Below, in pieces: positions 27,515-34,000 of a DNA stretch of 34,000 nucleotides; the first letter of the stretch is position 1; the number at the start of each line of letters is the position of its first letter. Source of the stretch: Symbiodinium natans (taxonomy: Eukaryota > Sar > Dinophyceae > Suessiales > Symbiodiniaceae); the NCBI GenBank assembly GCA_905221605.1, contig CAJNDS010002407.1:136001-170000 (forward strand). The letters are read 5' to 3'. Both the position numbers and the translations under genes were made by a program. The notes under the pieces were generated by a model. That model had not been told where the DNA came from and ran no database searches. It saw only the letters and a list, made by a program, of their open reading frames with translations.

Positions 27515-27639
27515 GTTTAGGGTTTAAGGGTTTAAGGGTTTAAGGGTTTAGGGTTTTCAGGTTTAGGGTTGAGGCTTTAGGCTTTAGGGATTCAGAATTT
27601 AGGGGTTTAGGGCTTTGGGTTTATGGGTTTGGGGGTTTG

Positions 27640-27795
27640 GGGGTTTTGGGGTTTTGGGGTTTTGGGGTTTTGGGGTTTTGGGGTTTTGGGGTTTTGGGGT
27701 TTTGGGGTTTTGGGGTTTTGGGGTTTTGGGGTTTTGGGGTTTTGGGGTTTTGGGGTTTTGGGGTTTTGGGGTTTTGGGGTTTTGGGGTTTTGGGG
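27640..27795 (+). repeat. TTTTGGGG array, about 19 units
   Basis: Uninterrupted GGGGTTTT 8-mers, the same unit as hypotrich-ciliate telomeres, here interstitial. It should form G-quadruplexes readily. The Gly/Phe/Leu and Pro/Lys/Thr frames across it are artefacts. Confidence 0.97.
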
Positions 27796-27864
27796 ATGAG
27801 GGTTTCAGGGTTTTCCTTTTTTTGGTTTAGGGGAAAGGGTTTAGAGTTTTTGCTTGTCGCACAG

Positions 27865-27948
27865 CAGGACGCAGAGCGGCCGCTGGCCCATGATCCGCGC
27901 GTCCTCCAGGTGACCCGACAAATCATCGAGGTTATCTCTCGGGACTAG
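27865..27948 (+). CDS. candidate terminal exon, unknown protein
   Basis: Acceptor GCTTGTCGCACAG; 27 codons (QDAERPLAHDPRVLQVTRQI..., then IEVISRD) to TAG. A CAG|GTGACC at 27909 is an alternative donor. Confidence 0.5.
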   Translation, partial: QDAERPLAHDPRVLQVTRQIIEVISRD

Positions 27949-28027
27949 TACCTAGACCCTAAACACCCAGCCCTAAACCCTAAACCCTAAAACCCTAAAC
28001 CCGAACCCTGAACCCTAAACCCTGAAC

Positions 28028-28048
28028 CCTCAACCCTCAACCCTCACC

Positions 28049-28087
<39 letters not shown>

Positions 28088-28095
28088 ACCCAACC

Positions 28096-28148
<53 letters not shown>

Positions 28149-28156
28149 ACCCAACC

Positions 28157-28195
<39 letters not shown>

Positions 28196-28212
28196 ACCCT
28201 ACCCTCAACCCT
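28028..28212 (-). repeat. CCCTCAA array (TTGAGGG variant)
   Basis: About 26 units of CCCTCAA with occasional single-unit deletions, followed by a C run. Confidence 0.95.
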
Positions 28213-28251
28213 AAAACCCCCCCCCCCCCCCTTGCCTCATAACCTCGGAAG

Positions 28252-29690
28252 GCCCTGGGCTCCGACGGCGATGGCTTTCGCGATTCCTTGGCTCCTCGCC
28301 GTAGGTTTTAGGGTTTAGGGTTTAGGGTTTAGGGTCTAGGTTCTAGGTTCAGGGTTGAGGGCTTACGGTTTGGGGTTTAGGGTTTGGGGTTTAGGGGGGA
28401 CGTTGGAGATTCTTGTAGTGCTGAGAGGCTCTTTATTCGGGTTTGGGGTCCACGAGATGGGGCTTGGTCTCAGAAGTAGCACGCCACAGCAACCTAGAAT
28501 TACACCCTGATCCCCTACCTTTGGTCATAGTTGGGTAGCATTTTACATTTTTAAGGGTACTTAAACCCAATAAGGAATATCAATTTAAACTTTTCATACG
28601 GTCCCAACCATGAACTAGCTACCGCAACGTGTTAGCAAAGATGTTGGAACTTTGGCTGGACCTGTGGCTGACGACCACACCAGGGATTTCTGACGAGCAA
28701 ACGCTCTGCGCAACTTGTTGGTTTCCTTTTGTTCATGGAGTGCCCGATTTGTAGGGTTTATAGGGTTTCTGTTTTGTGGGGTTTGGGGTTTGTAGTAGGG
28801 TTTGGGGTGTATAGGCTCCGGGGTTTATAGAGTCTGGGGTGTATAGGGTCCTAAACCCTAAACCCGAAACCCTAAACCCCAAACCCTAAACCCTAAACCC
28901 GGGTTTATAGGATGTAGGGCAGAGGGTGACTCCGATGTCGCATTGACTGGATGCACTGGGCACGGCCTACACCCCGACGAAGGCCTCTGTGTTAGAGGTA
29001 CCCCTAAGAGGATCCTAACTTAAGCAACCCTAAACCCTAAACCCTAAAGCCTTTTGCTGAGAAAAAAGGACACTGCTCTTGCGGCTGCCTCGGCGCTGCT
29101 GAGCGGACGGATACTTGGGCCGACCTTTGGATGTCCCCCCTTATACTAACAAGGGTTTAGGGCTTAGGGTTTAGGGCAACACTCCTTAATGGGGATTAGA
29201 ATAAGGGGTACTAGAATCCCTATGAAGGACTGTTAGTATAAGGGGAACATCCCAACCCATACACCAAGTAGCCCGTTGGTATGCTTTTGCCCTTCTTGGG
29301 TTCGGCGTTCCCCTGGTAAATGCAACCAAAGCGTAAAAGCGCATGCAAAGCGTGCCCTTCTCATAACATATGGTACTGGGCTACAAAGATCCCTAAATTG
29401 ATGATGCGCGGCAAGTGTTCAATGCTACATCTTGGAGCGTGAGATACATAGCACAATGGGCCAAACCCGAAAGCCTTGGTTTAGGGGTGAGGCTTGAGGG
29501 ACAACCCTCAAACACTAAACCAACCCTCAAGCCCTTAAACCCCTTGCTCCGATTCCGAGTTCTACCAAGGAAGGCTGAACGAGCCGAGCCTGCTCTAGCT
29601 GACCTGGAGGCACCAATCTTGCGTAGCAATTTTAGATGGGAATGGCGTGCCATTTCCCCTTTCATTGCGATGCTCAGTGGACGCACATAG
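28252..29690 (+). CDS. candidate eight-exon gene piece with consistent phases
   Basis: Islands 28252-28304, 28419-28475, 28619-28750, 28918-28997, 29069-29154, 29272-29315, 29452-29478 and 29570-29690 join in one frame to a TAG at 29688. Coding-like stretches include AERLFIRVWGPRDGAWSQ, YRNVLAKMLELWLDLWLTTT, AEGDSDVALTGCTGHGLHPD, HCSCGCLGAAERTDTWADLW and RSNFRWEWRAISPFIAMLSG. Donors are GTTTTAGGG, GTAGCACG, GTAGGGTT, GTACCCC, GTTTAGGG, GTAAATGC and GTTTAGGGG. Exon 29069-29154 ends inside a family-C element, whose left terminus would encode MSPLILTR. One of the best models here, but the start is unknown (an ATG at 28270 in another frame gives a hydrophobic N-terminus). Family not recognised. 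Confidence 0.6.
29127..29255. mobile_element. TIR element, family C, copy 2
   Basis: TTTGGATGTCCCCCCTTATA at the left and TATAAGGGGAACATCCCAA at the right, with three TTTAGGG-like units just inside the left end. Matches 793-1001. No clear duplication. Confidence 0.8.
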
Positions 29691-29747
29691 TGACATGGAT
29701 GAGAGTGTCGGATGGACACACCTCTATGTTTTTGGCTTTGCTTGATC

Positions 29748-29856
29748 TCTCTCCCTCCTTTCTCACGCTCGCTCGAGCTATCTCTCAAGTTCTCTCTTCA
29801 GTGCTCCTTCTCTCTCTCTCTCTCCCTCTCTCTCTCTCTGTGTTTCCCTGTCTCTC
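29748..29856 (+). repeat. CT-rich microsatellite
   Basis: TCTCTC-rich sequence. From 29691 to 29991 no supported gene is seen; frames here are Ser/Leu repeats. Confidence 0.85.
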
Positions 29857-29991
29857 GGAGCGAGAATCCCTCGACATGTCAAAACAGTGCAGCTGTGTTC
29901 AATTCAAATTGTGTAAGCCATCAGACATGAACATCAAGCCGAATAGTGCAGCGCGCGGCGGATGATGCACGCAGCTTGTGTGCGAGTTCCC

Positions 29992-30069
29992 AGCAGGAGC
30001 GCACCAGACTGCTACTTCTTGGCGCCGGCGCATCCCGCAGCTCGATTGCCCTGACTTAGACCCTCAAGG
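29992..30069 (+). CDS. candidate exon, frame uncertain
   Basis: Acceptor AGTTCCCAG. One frame (GAHQTATSWRRRIPQLDCPD...) runs to CTCAAG|GTACTATC. Another (TRLLLLGAGASRSSIALT) ends in TAG and only superficially resembles a P-loop. The frame with a donor is preferred. Confidence 0.35.
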
Positions 30070-30145
30070 TACTATCAAGAGCAAGAAGAACCATGAGAAT
30101 CACAACAACGGCAGCACGAACAACCACGACAACATCAGTAACCAC

Positions 30146-30332
30146 AATTATCGTCGTATTCGTCGGCGTTCTCGTTGTCGTACTCGTACTCGTTCTCGTA
30201 CTCGTCGTCGTCGTCGGAGTAAGGAGTAAGGAGTTAAGGAGTAAGGACTAAGGACTAAGGACTAAGGAGTAAGGAGTAAGGACTAAGGAGTAAGGAGTAA
30301 GGAGTAAAGGAGCAAGGAGTAAGGAGTAGGAG
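30146..30332. repeat. CGT trinucleotide repeat followed by TAAGGAG array
   Basis: CGT/CGTACT repeats (30146-30218), then about 15 units of the 7-mer TAAGGAG/TAAGGAC (30219-30332). An Arg/Ser-rich frame crosses the first part and is probably an artefact. Confidence 0.9.
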
Positions 30333-30447
30333 ACTGTAAACCCTGAACCTTCTGCAACCCGAATTCCTATGCAACCCCATAAGACCCTAAAATCCTCATC
30401 CCTAAACCCTATATAAACCCTAAACCGTAAGCACTAAACCCTAAACC

Positions 30448-30512
30448 CTATACCCTAAACCCTAAACCCTAAACCCTAAACCCTAAACCCTAAACCCTAA
30501 ACCCTAAACCCA
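30448..30512 (-). repeat. CCCTAAA tract
   Basis: Nearly perfect units leading to the acceptor CCAGCCTCCAG of the exon at 30521. Confidence 0.95.
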
Positions 30513-30520
30513 GCCTCCAG

Positions 30521-31837
30521 CGAGGCAAGAAAGTCGGGGGCCTTGCGTGCAATCAGAACCTGGGCGGCCTGCAGGCTGCCGCGGCGTGCTCTGGCTGCAG
30601 GGTAGGGTTTAGGGTTTAGGGTTTAGGGTTTAGGGTTTAGGGTTTAGGGTTTAGGGTTTAGGGTTTAGGGTTTAGGGTTTAGGGTTTAGGGTTTATAGGG
30701 TTTAGGGCTAAGGGTTTAGGGTTTAGGGTTAAGGGTTAAGGGTTTAGGGTGCGGACTGGGGGCTCGACCAGGATTAGGACATTCAAGTCTCGAGGCTCTA
30801 TAGATTTATAGGGCTTACAGAGTTCATAGAGTTCTTGTAGGGAATCTGGTGCTGTTGGGCTTTTTTCTTGGGTTCATATGGTATATGGGGTTTAATTGCA
30901 GGGGTTAACTCACGTGACAGTCCTCATGATCAGCTTTATACAGGGCTTTGAAGGGATTCCAGGGGCATCATGGCCTAGCCTAGTACAGGGAGCAGGGTTT
31001 TGGGGCTTCGAGCCCGTTCTACGAACTGAGGGTTTGGGGCTAAGAGCGTCTCGGGATCAGGGTTCATAGAGGACCCGGAGTAGGCCCTTATTTCCATTGT
31101 TTTAGGGTTGGGGCACCCTTATCATCCTTCAGGTTTAGGGTTTAGGAATTAGGGAGTCACGCCCGAAAGTTTCGGGGTTCTCCGCTGCCCACATCCTCCC
31201 GTGGTGAAGCCGAGGCTAAAGATGCTTCATTTGGGCATCGTTTCCCTCGGCGAGTCGTTGCGCTCTTTGGTATCTTGGTGGAATTGAACCCTAAACCCTA
31301 AACCCTAAACCCTAAACCCTAAACCCTAATTGTTGCTCACATTTTAGGGCTTCGCGTTTAGGCTTTGAAGGCTTCGGGGATGAACCCGAAATGCTGTCCA
31401 GACCCTTTCTGGGATCAGTGACTAGGACCGGGAGTAGGCCCTCTTTTTCCTTGTTTTAGGGTTGGGTTTCCCCTAGGGTTTAGGGTTTAGGGCTAGGGTT
31501 TAGGGTTAAGGGTTTAGGGTTAGGGTTTAGGGTTTAGGGTTTAGGGTTTAGGGTTTAGGGTTTAGGGTTTAGGGTTTAGGGTTTAGGGTTTGGGGTTATA
31601 ATCCCCTTGAAGCCAGAAAGGGTACCCTTTTTGTTCCTAGGCTACTCTCGGGTCTAGGTGAAAATGCGTGCTACAGACAGCGCAGTGCTTCGTTTCACTG
31701 GCCGCAGAGGTCAGCCCTGAAAGCCACCCTCCCCCCCCCCCAATCTCAGCACTTGTTGGACATGTTTTGCCCTCTTTAGTTCATGGTCATGGTTATACGT
31801 ATACAAATATTTTTGGGTGGGGGAGGGGGGCAATACG
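30521..31837 (+). CDS. candidate six-exon gene piece with consistent phases
   Basis: Islands 30521-30601 (RGKKVGGLACNQNLGGLQAA...), 30902-31031 (GLTHVTVLMISFIQGFEGIP...), 31153-31269 (SHARKFRGSPLPTSSRGEAE...), 31362-31417 (FEGFGDEPEMLSRPFLGS), 31658-31709 (VKMRATDSAVLRFTGRR) and 31750-31837 (LVGHVLPSLVHGHGYTYTNI...) chain in one frame. All introns can be GT-AG. The intron 31418-31657 is exactly one TIR element plus one copy of its GTGA duplication. The last donor CG|GTAAGT is strong; reading through it instead gives a TAA. Start, end and family are unknown. Confidence 0.6.
30603..30735 (+). repeat. TTTAGGG tract, about 18 units
   Basis: Begins right at the donor AGG|GTAGGGTTTAGGG of the exon ending 30601. 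Confidence 0.95.
31068..31145. mobile_element. family B element, left half (copy 3)
   Basis: AGAGGACCCGGAGTAGGCCC ... TTTTAGGGTTGGGGCACCC matches the left half of family B; it then passes into TTTAGGG-like units without a right arm. Confidence 0.65.
31422..31657. mobile_element. TIR element, family B, copy 4 = intron with telomeric core
   Basis: CTAGGACCGGGAGTAGG at the left, GCTACTCTCGGGTCTAG at the right, flanked by GTGA (31418-31421, 31658-31661). Compared with the 116-bp copy at 17182, about 120 bp of TTTAGGG-type units (31474-31596) are inserted at the centre, between TTTCCCC and AATCCCC. The GT of the left GTGA and the AG ending the right TIR form the intron boundaries. Confidence 0.85.
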
Positions 31838-32081
31838 GTAAGTCACCATAAGCAGAACGGTTGAGCAGTTACTCCTCATCCCTCAACCCTCCAAGAAGCC
31901 CTCAACCCTAAACCAGGATGTCGGGGTTTGGAGTTTTGGGGTTTAGGGCCCAGGGTTTAGGGATTCAGGGAGAACAGGATTCAGGGATTTAGGGATTCAG
32001 GGTTTAGGGTTTAGGGTTCAGGGTTTAGGGGCCAGGGTTTAGGGGTGTGGTAGGCTTGAACCTTTGATCCTTGGCGAGTAG

Positions 32082-32285
32082 AATCTTCATGGAGCTTTCT
32101 TGGGGACTCCTGTGCTCTTGCTTGGCGGTGAGAGCTTGGATCCCTTAGGGTTTAGGGTTTAGGGTTTAGGGTTTAGGGTTTAGGGCTCTTATAACCCGGG
32201 ACCCTCGTGACCCAGGAGGGCCACAAGCACAAGAACAAGCTGGAAGACTCCAACCCGCAAAGCAGCAGCTCGCAACGGACCGGAT
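32082..32285 (+). CDS. candidate two-exon piece, unknown protein
   Basis: 32082-32127 (acceptor GGCGAGTAG; IFMELSWGLLCSCLA; donor GCG|GTGAGA) and 32216-32285 (acceptor GTGACCCAG; EGHKHKNKLEDSNPQSSSSQ..., donor GGAT|GTTTGTAG) are in phase. TTTAGGG units fill the intron. Product unknown. Confidence 0.5.
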
Positions 32286-32446
32286 GTTTGTAGATTTAGG
32301 GTTTAGGGTTTGGGGTTCGGGGTTCAGGGTCTTAGGGTTTGGGGTTTACAGGTCTAGGGTTTAGGGTTTAGGATTTAGGGCTTAGGGGGTCCGCAGTGTT
32401 GGACTTATGAAATGCTAATCTCGCTAAGCCATGTACCCTAAACCAG

Positions 32447-32533
32447 GCCTTTCGGGCGCTCCAGCACAAGCTCCAGATGTATAAATGTAAACGGTTGCAG
32501 GGTTCATGTCGCTTCTCTTTTTGGGGCCAGTAG
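32447..32533 (+). CDS. candidate exon ending in a stop
   Basis: Acceptor CTAAACCAG, frame AFRALQHKLQMYKCKRLQGS... to TAG at 32531. Basic, helical. Not in phase with 32285, so another exon may lie between. Confidence 0.45.
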   Translation, partial: AFRALQHKLQMYKCKRLQGSCRFSFWGQ

Positions 32534-32654
32534 CATTCTATGAACGTAATTACAACTCGCATGTGTCACCATACTTCTTTGTTTGGGTGTTTAGGAGGTG
32601 GCACTGTAAGATCCCAGGCCATTTGTTGTTGGGCATTCAGGGGCAAGGCATGTT

Positions 32655-32763
32655 CTTGATAGCCCAGTGGTGCCCTTCACCCTTTTTTGTTATGGTTTCC
32701 CCTTGAAAGTAGCCAACCCCAAAAAGGGTGCCCGCATGAAGATATGGTTGCTGGGCTACCACG
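32655..32763. mobile_element. TIR element, family A, copy 2
   Basis: CTTGATAGCCCAGTGG at the left and CTGGGCTACCACG at the right, flanked by TGTT (32651-32654, 32764-32767). Shares CCCTTCACCCTTTTTTGTT and AACCCCAAAAAGGGTGCCC with intron 1 of the HpsN-like gene. Confidence 0.85.
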
Positions 32764-32834
32764 TGTTTTAAGCCTTATAAACCCTAAACTTGACTCCGCC
32801 AACATCTCAAAGGCGCCGGCAACCTACCCAGCGG

Positions 32835-32920
32835 GGTTTAGGGTTTAGGGTTTAGGGTTTAGGGTTTAGGGTTTAGGGTTTAGGGTTTGGGGTTTAGGGT
32901 TTAGGGTTTGGGGTTTGGGG
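32835..32920 (+). repeat. TTTAGGG tract
   Basis: About 12 units starting directly after AGCGG|GGTTTAGGG, the end of a possible short exon at 32812-32834 (APATYPAG). Confidence 0.95.
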
Positions 32921-32925
32921 TTCAG

Positions 32926-33262
32926 TAGTTTGTTGCATGTCTGTGGGTCGCAATGTAGGGCACAGCCGCTTGGAAGTCGTAGTCAACAGCCCCCGTGCAA
33001 TGTCTTGCAAAGCCTCACAAAAGTAGCTCTGAACCCTCGTCCTACATTCCTGGAGCCCGACCTGCGACTCCCAAACCCTAAACCCTTAAACCCTAAACCC
33101 TTAACCCCTAAACCCTTAAACCCTTAAACCCTAAACCCTAAACCTTAAACCCTAAACACCCAGGCCTGCTTACCTCAAGCCCGACCCTAAGCCCTAAGCC
33201 ATCGATCAACCCTAACCCCCTACGTGTAGGGCATCACCCCCAAATCGTTAATGGAGCCACAG
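32926..33262 (+). CDS. candidate exons, one ending in CCCTAAA-encoded NPKP tail
   Basis: From acceptor GGGGTTCAG a frame runs SSLLHVCGSQCRAQPLGSRS ... QSLTKVALNPRPTFLEPDLR and then through CCCTAAA units (NPKPLNPKP) to TAA at 33125. ACAAAA|GTAGCT at 33026 is an alternative donor that would avoid the repeat. 33230-33262 (GITPKSLMEPQ; donor CAG|GTTTTAGGG) is a further small in-phase candidate. Confidence 0.45.
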
Positions 33263-33507
33263 GTTTTAGGGTTCAGGGTTTAGGGTTTTAGATTTAATGT
33301 AGGGTTTAGGGGTTATCCTTTGTTGTGTTCGAAAAAGTCGCTGCCATACACTGTAAGAAGTGTGTCAACAAGGGCACCCACATATGTTCGTAAACCCGAA
33401 TCTTACACACCCAGCCCCACCAAACCCTAATTACACCCTGCACCCGAAACCGTAAACCACCCTAAACCTTAGACCCTAAGCCCTAAGCCCTAAACCCTAA
33501 ACCTTAA

Positions 33508-33531
33508 CCCCCCCCCCCCCCCCCCCCCCCC
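33508..33531. repeat. C24 run
   Basis: Longest C run in the window, 22 bp before the acceptor AG at 33552-33553. Confidence 0.95.
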
Positions 33532-33553
33532 TTCCCAAACCCGCTCACTGGAG

Positions 33554-33916
33554 GACGTCCTCCCCCTCGTCGCGGTCGTCGGAGACCTCCCCGGAGGCTC
33601 CCGGACGCGAATGGCAGACATGAAACGCCGTAACCCTAGACCCTAAACCCTGAGGGTCCATGTAGGGTTCAGGTTTAGGGATGATTGTTTAGGGCTTAGG
33701 GTTTAGGGTTTAGGGTTTAGGGCTGAGGGTTTAGGGTTTAGGGTTTAGGGTCCTGTTTTGGATATACGAGGGCCTTTAGACGGGGTTCCCATAAAGCAGC
33801 TCTAAGGCCCAAGTATTTACGATAAAAGTACATGGACCTTTAAAACCAAGTTGGGTCTCATGTTGAAGAGATTATGCGCTTGGGCTTCAAGGGAGTCGTG
33901 GTTTACGGCTTATTTG
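33554..33916 (+). CDS. candidate two-exon piece, unknown protein
   Basis: 33554-33629 (acceptor CACTGGAG after the C24 run; DVLPLVAVVGDLPGGSRTRM...; donor CGCC|GTAACCC) and 33851-33916 (acceptor AAAACCAAG; GSHVEEIMRLGFKGVVVYGL...; donor TTTG|GTTTTAGGG) are in phase. The intron contains a family-D element split by TTTAGGG units. The V-A-V-V-G-D pattern is like a beta strand and loop of a nucleotide-binding fold, but that is not enough for a call. Confidence 0.5.
33651..33846. mobile_element. TIR element, family D, copy 4, with telomeric core
   Basis: TGAGGGTCCATGTA at the left, AAAGTACATGGACCTTT at the right, GGCCCAAGTATTTACG inside. The left arm is cut short by TTTAGGG-type units (33663-33751). 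Confidence 0.75.
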
Positions 33917-34000
33917 GTTTTAGGGTTTAGGGTTTAGGGTTTAGGGTTTAGGGTTTAGGGTTTAGGGTTTAGGGTTTAGATAGGGTTTAGGGTTTCGGGT
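33917..34000 (+). repeat. TTTAGGG tract running to the window end
   Basis: About ten units following the donor TTTG|GTTTTAGGG, interrupted once by ATAGGG. Confidence 0.95.

Noticed and set aside
27615-27926. Gly-Phe-Leu and Pro-Lys-Thr open frames of 70-100 residues
   Set aside because: Produced by the TTTTGGGG array; only the last 28 codons at 27865-27948 look coding.
29992-30056. G-alpha-like P-loop (RLLLLGAGASRSS)
   Set aside because: Lacks the invariant Lys of GxGxxGKS, stops at once, and competes with a frame that has a proper donor.
33917-34000. TTTAGGG at the window end as a true chromosome end
   Set aside because: Equivalent tracts in both orientations occur throughout the window, and the tract is short and interrupted; this is interstitial repeat.
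1-34000. CRISPR array, tRNA or rRNA genes, bacterial insertion sequences
   Set aside because: The only regular repeats are telomere-like or simple repeats without spacers; no cloverleaf or rRNA core was seen; the TIR elements carry no transposase.

Overview
This window looks like nuclear DNA of an alga-like protist, most likely a dinoflagellate or related alveolate. The reasons are very dense interstitial TTTAGGG repeats (the plant/alveolate-type telomere unit), short introns including GC-AG ones, a LINE-type RNase H fragment, and no bacterial operon layout. I cannot name the species. No tRNA, rRNA, CRISPR array or bacterial mobile element was seen.

One gene is certain: a three-exon histidinol-dehydrogenase-superfamily gene at 11022-12632, closest by eye to the sulfopropanediol dehydrogenase (HpsN) type. 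A 5'-truncated LINE remnant with an RNase H domain lies at 17950-18942. Almost everything else resolves into short plus-strand coding islands of about 30-190 nt. Each has a plausible AG acceptor, an open frame and a GT or GC donor, and many can be chained with consistent codon phase (examples: 1991-3283, 7772-8275, 24227-26519, 28252-29690, 30521-31837). I recognise none of these proteins. The exon calls were made by eye, and acceptors were sometimes chosen to keep phase, so each exon is moderate to weak alone; the repeated pattern is the stronger evidence.

The introns are the remarkable part. The usual donor is the telomeric unit itself (exon|GTTTAGGG...), and the acceptor side is often a run of the complementary CCCTAAA units ending in AG. 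Most islands therefore have CCCTAAA on their left and TTTAGGG on their right, and many introns could fold into a telomeric-repeat stem. Inside introns sit at least ten families of 75-330 bp terminal-inverted-repeat (TIR) elements. Several are flanked by 4-bp (GAGG, TGTT, CCCT, GTGA, TGCG) or 8-bp (GACAGGGG) target duplications. In the HpsN-like gene the whole first intron is one such element, spliced at its own duplication, which is the behaviour expected of an introner. Telomeric tracts also lie in the middle of copies from several element families.

Layout: 1-1990 scattered islands and elements; 1991-5090 exons of unknown genes; 5091-7771 sparse; 7772-10704 several short 3'-terminal exon groups; 11022-12632 HpsN-like gene; 12712-17687 many islands; 17950-18942 LINE; 19496-26519 many islands; 26581-27948 an exon pair around a 644-bp TIR element and a TTTTGGGG array; 28252-29690 and 30521-31837 the two best multi-exon models; 32082-33916 further islands.
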